From the NCBI GenBank assembly GCA_038396625.1, contig CP121688.1, forward strand, positions 1,054,001 to 1,118,000: a stretch of 64,000 nucleotides of DNA, written 5' to 3'. Below the pieces are notes generated by a model. It saw only the letters and a program-made list of their open reading frames with translations, searched no databases and was not told where the DNA came from. Origin of the DNA: G038396625 sp038396625. Its GTDB lineage: Bacteria > Bacillota > Clostridia > Peptostreptococcales > Thermotaleaceae. Shown piece by piece: positions 32,747 to 41,362 of the stretch (positions are counted from its first letter, which is position 1; every line of letters begins with the position of its first letter). The translations under genes and the position numbers were made by a program.

Positions 32747-33555
32747 TTTTAGAAAAGATTGTAGCCTACAAGAAAAAAAGGTTAGAAGAAGAAAAGAAAA
32801 TCATTTCTTTTAACAAGATGATTTCGCAAATAGAAAAATGTGATAGAACAAGAAATTTTAAACAATCAATAAAAGGAAAAAATGGATTGAGTATTATTGC
32901 AGAGGTAAAAAAAGCGTCCCCTTCTAAGGGAATTATAAGGGAAGACTTTCATCCAATATCTATAGCACAGTGTTATGAAAAAAATAAAGTAGAGGCAATA
33001 TCTGTATTGACGGAGGAAAAATTTTTTCAGGGAAAAAATCAATATGTATCAGAAATAAGAAAGCTAACATCTGTTCCAATTTTAAGAAAGGATTTTATCA
33101 TTGATGCATATCAAATCTATCAGTCAAAGATATTGGGTGCTGATGCGATGCTATTGATTGTAGGCATTCTATCTAAAAAGGAATTAGTTACCTTTCAAAG
33201 AATTGCAAGGGAGATAGGATTACAGTGTCTAGTAGAAGTTCATGATCAATTGGAACTAGACAGGACATTAGATACGGGGGCAGATATAATTGGTATCAAT
33301 AACAGAAATTTAAAGACTTTTAAAACAATGATAGAGACAACAGAGAAGTTAATACAGTTTATCCCAAAGGATAAGGTGATTATCAGTGAAAGTGGTATCA
33401 ATACAACAAAAGATATGAAGTTTCTAAAAGATTTAGGTGTGGATGGGGTACTTATAGGAGAGAGCTTGATGCGGGCTAAATCTATAAGTGAAAAGTTAAT
33501 AACGCTTAGGGGGCATTCGATTGACGAAAGTAAAGATATGTGGGTTAACAAATGA
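32743..33555 (+). CDS. trpC: Indole-3-glycerol phosphate synthase
   Basis: A 270-residue TIM-barrel enzyme. IIAEVKKASPSKGIIREDF is the diagnostic N-terminal motif. VPILRKDFIIDAYQIYQSK, GIDA-type ADAMLLIVGIL, IGINNRNLKTF and ISESGI follow in order and contain the catalytic Lys and Glu residues. Overlaps trpD by four bases and trpF by 35. Confidence 0.97.
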   Translation: MILEKIVAYKKKRLEEEKKIISFNKMISQIEKCDRTRNFKQSIKGKNGLSIIAEVKKASPSKGIIREDFHPISIAQCYEKNKVEAISVLTEEKFFQGKNQYVSEIRKLTSVPILRKDFIIDAYQIYQSKILGADAMLLIVGILSKKELVTFQRIAREIGLQCLVEVHDQLELDRTLDTGADIIGINNRNLKTFKTMIETTEKLIQFIPKDKVIISESGINTTKDMKFLKDLGVDGVLIGESLMRAKSISEKLITLRGHSIDESKDMWVNK

Positions 33556-34135
33556 AGAAGATATTATGTATGCAAACGAGTTAAAGCCAGACTATGTAGG
33601 ATTTGTATTTACCAAAAGTAGTAGACAAATTGATAAATATAGAGCAAAAGAATTATTGGCAGGATTAGATAACAACATAAAAAAGGTAGGAGTATTTTTA
33701 AATACACCCGCTAATGAAGTGTATGAAATAACGAAATATTGCGATTTAGATATACTGCAATTCCATGGGAATGAACAGCCTGTGTACTGTAATTTATTTG
33801 AGCATGAGGTATGGAAGACATTCAGAATAAAAGATATAAATAGCTTGAAAGAATTAGAAAGATACCATCGAGAGGGCGTTTTGTTAGATACTTTTATGCA
33901 AGGACAGTATGGTGGAACAGGGAAAACTTTTGATTGGGATATCGTCAGGAATATAAGCAAAAGTCGATGGGTTATTTTAGCTGGAGGACTTACAATTGAA
34001 AATGTAAAGCAAGCAATTGAAACTGTTCAACCAATGGTCGTAGATGTAAGTAGTGGTGTTGAGGTAGATGGTGTGAAAGATTTTAAAAAAATGAGAAAAT
34101 TCATAGAAAATGTGAGGGATGCATATGCACGTTAG
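33521..34135 (+). CDS. trpF: Phosphoribosylanthranilate isomerase
   Basis: A 204-residue TIM barrel. KVKICGLTNEEDIMYA carries the catalytic Cys; PDYVGFVFTKSSRQI and LDILQFHGNE follow, with the catalytic Asp in VLLDTFMQGQYGGTGKTFDW and the phosphate site LAGGLTIENV. Start TTG 33521, with AGGGGG upstream inside trpC; the long overlap indicates tight coupling. Confidence 0.96.
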   Translation: MTKVKICGLTNEEDIMYANELKPDYVGFVFTKSSRQIDKYRAKELLAGLDNNIKKVGVFLNTPANEVYEITKYCDLDILQFHGNEQPVYCNLFEHEVWKTFRIKDINSLKELERYHREGVLLDTFMQGQYGGTGKTFDWDIVRNISKSRWVILAGGLTIENVKQAIETVQPMVVDVSSGVEVDGVKDFKKMRKFIENVRDAYAR

Positions 34136-35324
34136 CAAAATACCAAAAAGGTTTGGAAAGTTTGGAGGACAGTTTGTACCAGAGACTTTGATGAATGCAT
34201 TAATAGAACTAGAAAGAGAATTTATAAGAGTGAAAGAAGATGAAGATTTTCAAAATAAATATAGGTATTATGTAAGAGAATACGCTGGCAGACCGACCCC
34301 GTTATATTATGCAGAGAATCTAACCAAAAAACTGGGGGGCGGAAAGATATATCTAAAACGTGAAGACTTAAATCATACAGGTGCCCACAAAATTAATAAT
34401 GTAATTGGCCAAGTGTTGTTAGCAAAGAAAATGAAAAAAAGACGTATTATTGCAGAGACAGGAGCAGGACAGCATGGTGTTGCAACAGCCACCATATGTG
34501 CCATGTTTGACTTGCAATGTGAAATTTATATGGGGGAAGAGGATATAAGACGCCAATCCCTAAATGTATTTAAGATGCAATCATTAGGGGCGAAGATCAA
34601 TCCAGTATCTTCAGGCACAGGAACTTTAAAAGATGCTACCAATGAGGCCATACGAGATTGGGTTACAAATGTGGATTATACCTTTTATGTGATTGGCTCT
34701 GTCGTAGGCCCACATCCTTATCCAACAATGGTAAGGGATTTTCAAAGAATTATAGGAGATGAAGTGAAGGAGCAAATTATAGAAAAAGAAGGAAGACTTC
34801 CAGACTATTTAGTAGCCTGTGTAGGAGGTGGAAGCAATGCAATGGGATTGTTCTATCCATTTCATAAGGAAGAAGGAATAAAAATATATGGTGTTGAGGC
34901 AGGAGGAATAGGAGTTCATACGAATCAGCATGCAGCAACGATTACAAGGGGTTCTATTGGCGTAATACATGGTATGATGACCTACCTGCTTCAAGATGAA
35001 TATGGACAAATTATGCCAGTGCATTCCATATCTGCTGGATTAGATTATCCAGGTATAGGTCCAGAACATGCTTATTTCCATTCTATGGGGAGAGTAAATT
35101 ATGTGGCGATAACAGATGATGAAGCAGTGGATGCTTTTCAATATTTAACACAAGTAGAAGGAATTATTCCTGCATTAGAAAGTGCCCATGCAGTTGCATA
35201 TTTGATGAAGCTAGTACCGAACACTGATAAGGATGACATCATCGTGGTTAATTTATCTGGTCGAGGAGATAAGGACATTCATACGGTATTAAGATTTTTG
35301 GGAGGGACAGATAATGAAGCGTAG
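34125..35324 (+). CDS. trpB: Tryptophan synthase beta chain
   Basis: A 399-residue PLP enzyme that condenses indole with serine. GRPTPLYYAENL, PLP lysine in KREDLNHTGAHKINN, AETGAGQHGVATAT, the phosphate loop GGGSNAMG, and SAGLDYPGIGPEHA. TrpB1-type, the partner of TrpA. ATG 34125 (GAGGG six bases before) is favoured over ATG 34119. Overlaps trpF by 11 bases. Confidence 0.97.
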   Translation: MHVSKIPKRFGKFGGQFVPETLMNALIELEREFIRVKEDEDFQNKYRYYVREYAGRPTPLYYAENLTKKLGGGKIYLKREDLNHTGAHKINNVIGQVLLAKKMKKRRIIAETGAGQHGVATATICAMFDLQCEIYMGEEDIRRQSLNVFKMQSLGAKINPVSSGTGTLKDATNEAIRDWVTNVDYTFYVIGSVVGPHPYPTMVRDFQRIIGDEVKEQIIEKEGRLPDYLVACVGGGSNAMGLFYPFHKEEGIKIYGVEAGGIGVHTNQHAATITRGSIGVIHGMMTYLLQDEYGQIMPVHSISAGLDYPGIGPEHAYFHSMGRVNYVAITDDEAVDAFQYLTQVEGIIPALESAHAVAYLMKLVPNTDKDDIIVVNLSGRGDKDIHTVLRFLGGTDNEA

Positions 35325-36108
35325 GATTACAGAAACATTTAAGACATTAAGGGAGAATAACGAAAAGGCACTTATCACATATATTACCAGTGGAGATCCA
35401 GATATGGATACAACCTTAAATCTAGTACTGGCAATGGAGAAGGCAGGAGCTGATATTGTGGAACTAGGTATACCTTATTCTGATCCTTTAGCCGATGGGC
35501 CAGTGATACAGAGGGCAGCCCAACGAGCTTTAAAAGCAGGAATCAATGTTGATGCTATCTTTGAGATGGTTTTTAAAATAAGAGAGAAGTCAGAACTACC
35601 TCTTGTGTTTTTAGTATATTTTAATACAATTTACACATATGGCATACAAAGGTTTTTAGATAAATGCCAAAAAAGTGGTATTGATGGATTGATTATTCCA
35701 GACTTACCATTGGAAGAGAGAAGGGAGTTAAATGAAACAATAAGAGATTACCCTATTGACTTAATTGCTTTGGTTGCCCCTACATCTGAAGATAGGATAG
35801 AAAAAATTGTTTCAGATGCTGAAGGATTTGTTTATTGTATTTCATCAAAGGGAGTGACAGGAATAAGAAATGATTTTGAAGTAGATTTATCCCATTTCAT
35901 AAATAAAGTAAAGAAGTATACTACACTTCCTTTAGCTATTGGGTTTGGTATATCGAGTAAAGAAGCTATAAAAGATTTAAAAGGTTTATGTGATGGACTG
36001 ATTGTTGGAAGTGCGATTGTTGAAAAAATTGAAAAAGGAATAAAAGAGGAAGCTGTTGAAGAACAAGTTTTTAACTTTGTAAGTGAATTGCATAAAGCTT
36101 TTAATTAG
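35314..36108 (+). CDS. trpA: Tryptophan synthase alpha chain
   Basis: A 264-residue TIM barrel that cleaves indole-3-glycerol phosphate to indole. Catalytic Glu in ADIVELGIPYSDPLADGPVI and Asp in GIDGLIIPDLPLEER; also ALVAPTSEDRI, YCISSKGVTG and LAIGFGIS. Overlaps trpB by 11 bases and ends the operon. Confidence 0.97.
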   Translation: MKRRITETFKTLRENNEKALITYITSGDPDMDTTLNLVLAMEKAGADIVELGIPYSDPLADGPVIQRAAQRALKAGINVDAIFEMVFKIREKSELPLVFLVYFNTIYTYGIQRFLDKCQKSGIDGLIIPDLPLEERRELNETIRDYPIDLIALVAPTSEDRIEKIVSDAEGFVYCISSKGVTGIRNDFEVDLSHFINKVKKYTTLPLAIGFGISSKEAIKDLKGLCDGLIVGSAIVEKIEKGIKEEAVEEQVFNFVSELHKAFN

Positions 36109-36206
36109 ATATTTAAGAATTTTTTGGAGGTGCTCGATAACGGATTATTGTTTTGCTAAAAAAAGAGGCACTTTTATATTAGCATTCGTATTTATTTAAG
36201 ATGATG

Positions 36207-36250
36207 CAACTTTAAGCTACTCATTTGGAGCTATGAATAGCTTAAAGTTG
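36207..36250. repeat. 13-bp-stem hairpin after the trp operon
   Basis: CAACTTTAAGCTA pairs perfectly with TAGCTTAAAGTTG around an 18-base loop, between the convergent trpA and ter-like genes. No T tract on either strand, so a terminator role is uncertain. Confidence 0.5.
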
Positions 36251-36301
36251 TTAGTCACTAATACAAACATTACAAATAGTACCGAGGTAGGTACCTTGCA
36301 T

Positions 36302-37711
36302 CTACGATATAAATTCTGCTGGATTTAGGTATAATTCTTGACAGATTTCGTGAACCACACGTTTCTCTATATCACTAAATTCTCCATCTGCAAATCCAAT
36401 AGCACAGCACAGCCGAACCACAAGGCGTGCAGCATCTGGCTTTTGTCTCATTTTTCCGATGGCCTTTAAGGCTTCTGCTTTACCCATCATCAAATCAAAT
36501 TGTAGACGCTGGGTATAGTATTGAAAACGAGAAAGTACTTGGTTGATATCCATACCCTTCATTTCTTCGCTAGTACGAAAATAGTGAATCAAGCGTTCTC
36601 TTTCCGAAGGATCAATTACACCATCTGCCATGGCCACCAAGGCACTACCAGCTACGAGGGCTTCAGTCAAATCTGCACCCATATAGCGATTCACAATATT
36701 TTTTGCCTGAGTGGCTTGTGTCTGAAGCCACTGTGCTGTATTAGAATTATTAGAGGAGTTCCATCTTTGATTGCAATCGAGACATAAGAACTCAAGATTC
36801 TTACTGCCAATAAAGCCACCCAAAAGACCCACAGGTCCTAAAAGTAAGCTTCCTACCACTGCTTTTCCAATGCCAAAGCCTTTTTTACCTGCTGTTACTC
36901 TTGAAGATTGGCATCGAGGGCAGTTAAGGTTTGTTTGCTGTCCATTATAGGAAGATGATCCACCATATCCATGCTGATTTCCATAGGCTGGTTGCCCATG
37001 CTGCGGCTGCTGATAACTTGATGGCTGATAAGATGGCTGCTGTGGATAAGAAGAAGGTGTATTGCTGGGATAAGTATTGTTTCTATTTTGTGTATAAAGT
37101 GTATTTGGTGGGGGTGTGGCGGACTGCTCTTCTTCCACCTCTAACCCAAAGTTTTTGCAAAGGGCGGCTAAACCTCCTTGGAATCCACTTCCTACGGCAT
37201 TAAATTTCCATTCACCTTTGTAGCGATATAACTCTGCTGCAACAATAGCCGTTTCTACAGAAAATTCTCTGCCTAAATCATAGTGGAGAAGTACTTCATT
37301 ACTTGTTGGATCTAAAACCCGTATATAAGAATTGGAGATCTGACCGAAGTTTTGCCCTTTCTTTTGTGCATCATTAATCGTAATGGAAAAAGCAATACGA
37401 TCAATATTTGAGGGCACAGTCGAAAGGTCTATCGTAATTTGTTCATCATCTCCATCACCAATACCTGTTTTGTTGTCGCCACTATGGATGACAGAACCCT
37501 GTCCTCCTCGAGGATTATTATAGAATATAAAATCATCTTCGCTGTTTACCGTACCAGAACCATTCAGAAGGAATGCAGAAGCATCTAAATCGAAGCCATA
37601 TGCACTCGTGCCCTGATTGGTATCCCAACCAAGACCAACGATTACCTTCTTTAAATTTGGATTTCTTTTCGTCAAATCTACCTTCTGTCCCTTGCTAAGT
37701 CTTACTGCCAT
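36302..37711 (-). CDS. TerD - zinc ribbon - TerB fusion protein
   Basis: 469 residues. TerD domain at about 1-192 (VIVGLGWDTN, FDLDASAFLLN, calcium-binding acidic GDGDDEQITIDL). A Gln/Tyr/Pro/Ser-rich low-complexity linker at about 200-260. A zinc ribbon (CPRCQSSRVTAGKKG...CLDCNQRW) with a Gly-rich hydrophobic insert at about 262-318. A TerB-like helical domain at about 345-465 (ALVAMADGVIDPSERERL; GFADGEFSDIEKRVV). Ter proteins belong to stress, tellurite and phage-resistance systems and bind calcium. No other ter genes adjoin it, so it seems to act as a self-contained module. Confidence 0.9.
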   Translation of the reverse strand: MAVRLSKGQKVDLTKRNPNLKKVIVGLGWDTNQGTSAYGFDLDASAFLLNGSGTVNSEDDFIFYNNPRGGQGSVIHSGDNKTGIGDGDDEQITIDLSTVPSNIDRIAFSITINDAQKKGQNFGQISNSYIRVLDPTSNEVLLHYDLGREFSVETAIVAAELYRYKGEWKFNAVGSGFQGGLAALCKNFGLEVEEEQSATPPPNTLYTQNRNNTYPSNTPSSYPQQPSYQPSSYQQPQHGQPAYGNQHGYGGSSSYNGQQTNLNCPRCQSSRVTAGKKGFGIGKAVVGSLLLGPVGLLGGFIGSKNLEFLCLDCNQRWNSSNNSNTAQWLQTQATQAKNIVNRYMGADLTEALVAGSALVAMADGVIDPSERERLIHYFRTSEEMKGMDINQVLSRFQYYTQRLQFDLMMGKAEALKAIGKMRQKPDAARLVVRLCCAIGFADGEFSDIEKRVVHEICQELYLNPAEFIS

Positions 37712-38066
37712 TTTTATCCCTGCCTTTCTATATATATTTGGTAAGTATCACATAATAGGTCAATTATATAATATATCATAATTCTATATTACACTAAGGC
37801 AATATTAAAACAAAGATCAAATAGTAAAAAATATTGAAAGAAAAAATTTAGAATAGATGGAGAATAAAATAATATTGTGATAAATAAAGGATATAAATAA
37901 GTCCTGAAGAAAACTTAAAGAAACATAGAGAAGGAAGAATGGAAAAATCAGAAATAGCAGAGTTGAAGAAAGTAGCATGTGTAATAAATCTTTATTTCAA
38001 AACAAAAACTACAAAAAATTACAAACCTATGAGGATGATATCTCTAAAAATGCTTTGTTATTACAT
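37712..38066. other. AT-rich gap between the ter-like and agr/spo0E operons
   Basis: 355 bases. I see no gene, RNA or repeat. It probably carries the promoter of the ter-like gene and the end of the agr operon transcript. Confidence 0.5.
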
Positions 38067-38252
38067 TTATTTAGGTGTATGATCCTTATGAGCTTGTATT
38101 CGATGATATTCACTGAGCAATTTGTCTAGCTCTTTGCTCAGGTAAATAACTCTGGAAGACAAGAGACTACCTTCTTTGTCGATGGCATCGTGCATTGCAT
38201 TTCTTGCACTTTTTATATCTTCTAAAATTTTTTCCAATTCATGATTAATCAT
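38067..38252 (-). CDS. Spo0E-like aspartyl-phosphate phosphatase
   Basis: A 61-residue two-helix protein with the Spo0E signature SKELDKLL (S-x-ELD). These proteins dephosphorylate Spo0A~P and delay sporulation. GGAGA lies eight bases before ATG. It follows the 82-residue protein gene by 37 bases on the same strand, so it seems to be the last gene of the agr-like operon. Confidence 0.85.
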   Translation of the reverse strand: MINHELEKILEDIKSARNAMHDAIDKEGSLLSSRVIYLSKELDKLLSEYHRIQAHKDHTPK

Positions 38253-38289
38253 AATGGTTTCTCCAAATTTAATATAATAATTATGGTTG

Positions 38290-38538
38290 TTAGATGAGCG
38301 TTGTTGATAGGTCTTCTGAGGATATTCTTAATATTATATGATTATTTAATGGAAGAAGAACTACTTGATTTTTTTCAAGCAGTCTATCTTCTCGGGATGT
38401 CCAGAAAGGAACATCTATGGCTAAATCTTCACATATACTCACTAGCGCAATAAAGAATTCTTTATGCGTAGCGTATGTCATAGTAGATACTTTTACTGGT
38501 TTTGCCTGTTCAATAATTTCACCCATTAATCGTTTCAT
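38290..38538 (-). CDS. Uncharacterised 82-residue protein in the agr-like operon
   Basis: Soluble and mixed alpha/beta: EIIEQAKPVKVSTMTYATHK...FWTSREDRLLEKNQVVLLPL. No family recognised. ATG 38538 has AAGGAGA seven bases upstream, and the gene overlaps the end of agrB by 20 bases, so the two are probably coupled. Possibly part of the signalling system, by context only. Confidence 0.7.
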   Translation of the reverse strand: MKRLMGEIIEQAKPVKVSTMTYATHKEFFIALVSICEDLAIDVPFWTSREDRLLEKNQVVLLPLNNHIILRISSEDLSTTLI

Positions 38539-39103
38539 TGGTAGATCTCCTTTTTATATATTCTCCCATGGGGAGAGATATTGCCTCAACGAATAAGGCG
38601 AGGATGGTAACGGTAGTATATTTTTGTGGCAACAAAAAGCTGATTACAATAAATAGGGCTGTAACAAATAAAGAAAGGTATCGAAATCTTTTTCTTCTTT
38701 GTACGCTAATAATGGGTTTGTTGGGATGATCCACAGGAGCATACATCCACATTAAAACCATGATGAATGCAATGAGCAGAAATCGTATAGGAAAAGATAA
38801 TGTGATGTTAACTCCTATAAATACAATACTAGTAAATATAAGTAAACTGGTTATAAAGCACCTCCAATAGGTTTCCTCATGATATCCTCCTGCTAAGGTT
38901 CTTGGAACACAGAAAAATAGTGCAGCAACGAGGAAATATTTGGTTAAAGAAAACATAGAAAAAAGAATAATATAGATGATGAATTTTGTTAATTCACCGA
39001 TGAAGCATTCTAGCCCAAATTTAATTTTCTTAATTTGTAAATCACTTAAGTTAGGATTGTTCAGTTGAATGAAGTTCGTAAGATTCTGTGCTAACTTTTC
39101 CAT
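38519..39103 (-). CDS. agrB: AgrB-like autoinducer-processing membrane peptidase
   Basis: A 194-residue membrane protein with about five to six helices. Cleaves the C-terminal tail from the AgrD precursor and cyclises the peptide. Catalytic His and Cys, seven residues apart, are in RTLAGGYHEETYWRC. Basic segments between helices are typical. ATG 39103 with GGTGG ten bases upstream; an in-frame ATG at 39112 abuts that site. Overlaps the kinase gene by 53 bases. Confidence 0.92.
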   Translation of the reverse strand: MEKLAQNLTNFIQLNNPNLSDLQIKKIKFGLECFIGELTKFIIYIILFSMFSLTKYFLVAALFFCVPRTLAGGYHEETYWRCFITSLLIFTSIVFIGVNITLSFPIRFLLIAFIMVLMWMYAPVDHPNKPIISVQRRKRFRYLSLFVTALFIVISFLLPQKYTTVTILALFVEAISLPMGEYIKRRSTNETING

Positions 39104-40436
39104 AGTTATCATTCCACCTATCTAATATAATTAAAAACTCAGTTTCTGAATCATTGCTTGAAACTGTGATTTTTCCATTATTTTTTTCAATAAGCTGCTT
39201 GACGATATATAGACCTAATCCATGATCATCCCTGTTAGTATTTTTGGTAGAAAAACCGTTTGAAAAAATCCTTTCTAAGTATTCTTCAGAAATAGCAGGA
39301 CCATTGTTGGCAATGGACAAGTAATACTGCTCATTTTCTATATATGTACAGATCGATATAATCTTGCTATCATCATTGGTTTTCGTCATAACTGCTTCAA
39401 AGGCATTGTCGATAATATTTCCCAATATACTGATAAGGTCATAACAATCCATAGACACTTGTTCTAATAAGGCTTCAAATTCTACCTCAAAATGAATATC
39501 ATGTTCAAAGGCATAATTGCTTTTTACTGCCAATAAGCCATCTACATAATCATTGCCCGTATGATAAAAATGATAGGAAGAATGGAGATTACTGCAAAGC
39601 TTATCAATATAAGACTTTATGCGTTCTACCGTATTCGATTTGTTTAATGCACACATGGCATGGATGGTATTGATATGATTGGCGAAATCATGCTTTTCAC
39701 GACGAACGATATTTAAGATGGTTTCGATATTTTCCACGTATGCTTCTTGGAGTTTATATTTATGGTGTATTCTTAGTAATTGGTATTTTTCTTTCATAGT
39801 CATAAAGGCTAGTAGGATATATAATAATAAGATAACAAATAATAATACTTCATGTTTAGTAATAGATATTTGACTATCAACAATATAATTTACTATATAA
39901 ACACTCATAAGACAAATTCCAAATAAAAAATAAGAAATTGAGGTATTGTGTTCAATGTCATTTGATAATGATTTAAAAAAAGGACTATTAAACTTTAGTA
40001 GAATTAAAATAATACCAAACTGAATTCCTTTCGTCGTAATAGATAGATAAAATTTTAATGAAGGAATCTCAATAATACCTAAAATGCTAATATTTTTTAT
40101 TAATGAAAAAATGAAAGCAATAGGAATTTCTGTCACCATCATAAATATTATGATAATAGTAAAACTAACAGTTGAATTGCGGATATTGGATCTTGTAACC
40201 AAAGAAAGAGTAACCATTGCAAACATGAAAATTAATAATGTATGATACCCAAGGGGTATGTAATATGCAATCCAATAAGTAAAAACAGTATATAAAATAA
40301 TAAATATAATTACTCTTAACTTTTCTTTTCTTAAAAAATCTTTTTTGTGAGTAATAAATAAAAATAATAACATCATGTTCAATGCTTCGAAAGCAGCAAA
40401 GACAATTTCGTTTAAGAAAGTATATATATTCATCAT
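39051..40436 (-). CDS. agrC: AgrC-like GHKL-family sensor histidine kinase
   Basis: A 461-residue protein: six to seven N-terminal membrane helices (about 1-215), a coiled coil, a histidine box (RREKHDFANHINTIHAMC) and a GHKL ATPase domain (DLISILGNIIDNAFEAV; NGPAI; DDHGLGLYIVKQLIEKN). This is the architecture of AgrC/ComD-type peptide-pheromone receptors. AGGAG lies five bases before ATG. It sits between agrD-like and agrB-like genes, so it probably reads the local peptide. No LytTR response regulator (AgrA) is present nearby. Confidence 0.85.
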   Translation of the reverse strand: MMNIYTFLNEIVFAAFEALNMMLLFLFITHKKDFLRKEKLRVIIFIILYTVFTYWIAYYIPLGYHTLLIFMFAMVTLSLVTRSNIRNSTVSFTIIIIFMMVTEIPIAFIFSLIKNISILGIIEIPSLKFYLSITTKGIQFGIILILLKFNSPFFKSLSNDIEHNTSISYFLFGICLMSVYIVNYIVDSQISITKHEVLLFVILLLYILLAFMTMKEKYQLLRIHHKYKLQEAYVENIETILNIVRREKHDFANHINTIHAMCALNKSNTVERIKSYIDKLCSNLHSSYHFYHTGNDYVDGLLAVKSNYAFEHDIHFEVEFEALLEQVSMDCYDLISILGNIIDNAFEAVMTKTNDDSKIISICTYIENEQYYLSIANNGPAISEEYLERIFSNGFSTKNTNRDDHGLGLYIVKQLIEKNNGKITVSSNDSETEFLIILDRWNDNYGKVSTESYELHSTEQS

Positions 40437-40452
40437 ATATGCTCCTTGTATG

Positions 40453-40498
40453 AAGTAAGAGTATATGAAGGGATATATCCCTTCATATACTCTTACTT
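40453..40498. repeat. Perfect 46-bp palindrome between agrD and agrC
   Basis: Left arm AAGTAAGAGTATATGAAGGG with an exact inverted copy around an ATATAT centre. It overlaps the agrD stop codon and ends about 17 bases before the agrC start. No T tract; likely an attenuator, processing or stability hairpin. Confidence 0.75.
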
Positions 40499-40636
40499 AA
40501 GTAATTCGTTAGGACATTTAACTTGATGAGTAAAGACCATTGTTTGGGTTGTTACTGCTACAGAACCCATAAACAATCCTACAAATGTCAAAACCATTAA
40601 AGAATTACCTTTCAAAAACTGCATAACTTTTTTCAT
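40493..40636 (-). CDS. agrD: AgrD-like cyclic peptide autoinducer precursor
   Basis: A 47-residue precursor. N-terminal amphipathic/hydrophobic leader (MKKVMQFLKGNSLMVLTFVG), core TTQTMVFTHQ, and charged tail VKCPNELLK with the usual P-x-EL feature. The FTHQ junction matches clostridial AgrD (ring ending FT, tail beginning HQ). The residue at the ring nucleophile position, normally Cys or Ser, is Thr32, and a Cys is found in the tail instead. AAGGGGG lies eight bases before ATG. A longer upstream reading frame starting near 40822 has no site. Confidence 0.82.
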   Translation of the reverse strand: MKKVMQFLKGNSLMVLTFVGLFMGSVAVTTQTMVFTHQVKCPNELLK

Positions 40637-40884
40637 AATGATTTCCCCCTTTTCTCTTTCGTTATGGAAATGATAAACATTCCATACATATATTAACATT
40701 ATAAAAATAAAAAAAATGTCAAAAACGGTAAAAAAACTTAAAAAATTTGAAAAAAATTTGAAAAGAGCTTTAATGCTGTAGATATAGCTCTTAAAATCTA
40801 GAAAAAGAAGAGTTTCTTGCACATTATGAAAAAATATTTTTCTTCTTTTAGCTTTATTTGTATATCGATTGTAAAAATACTAAA

Positions 40885-40924
40885 AAACAAGGAAATATCT
40901 CTGTAGAGAGGTAAGTCCTTGTTT
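40885..40924 (-). terminator. Terminator of the small membrane protein gene
   Basis: AAACAAGGA/TCCTTGTTT stem with an inner CTCT/AGAG pair, followed on the minus strand by TTTTTT. Confidence 0.8.
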
Positions 40925-40933
40925 GTGTTTAGA

Positions 40934-41155
40934 TTAGGAAGAAATTTTTAGTTTGAGAAGAAATTTATATAGATTTTCAAATAGAAAAGAAAATCTAAAA
41001 AATAGAGAAGAAAAAGAAATGCTTTCAAGAAGGAAACAAATACAAATCAGTATTAAAGCAAATAGAGAATAAATTTGATTTTGGTAGTAATAAGAAGTTA
41101 AGGATAAAAATGCAGCAAGTATTACCAATGTAAAAATACAATAGAATTTTTTCAT
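40934..41155 (-). CDS. Small membrane protein of unknown function
   Basis: A 73-residue protein with two hydrophobic helices (about 5-24 and 29-47) and an aromatic, basic C-terminal tail. GGGGTG lies six bases before ATG, and its own terminator follows. It is upstream of and parallel to the agrD promoter region. No family recognised. Confidence 0.65.
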   Translation of the reverse strand: MKKFYCIFTLVILAAFLSLTSYYYQNQIYSLFALILICICFLLESISFSSLFFRFSFLFENLYKFLLKLKISS

Positions 41156-41362
41156 CTACATCACCCCACAACCATTTTACAAAGATTAGCATATCATAGA
41201 AACGTTTAAAAAATGTTAAAAATGAATTTAGAATTTGTTAAGATTTTTTTGTAAAGAGTTACATTGAAGAAGAGTGTATTGGGATTGCATAAAAGGCATT
41301 ATTGTATTAATATTTTAACAGAGTAGATTTACGTTTCATTATAATAAAAAAGGATGATGAAT

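Noticed and set aside
40637..40822. N-terminal extension of the AgrD-like frame (109 codons in all)
   Set aside because: The extension is aromatic low-complexity sequence and lacks a start signal; ATG 40636 has AAGGGGG and gives a normal AgrD length.
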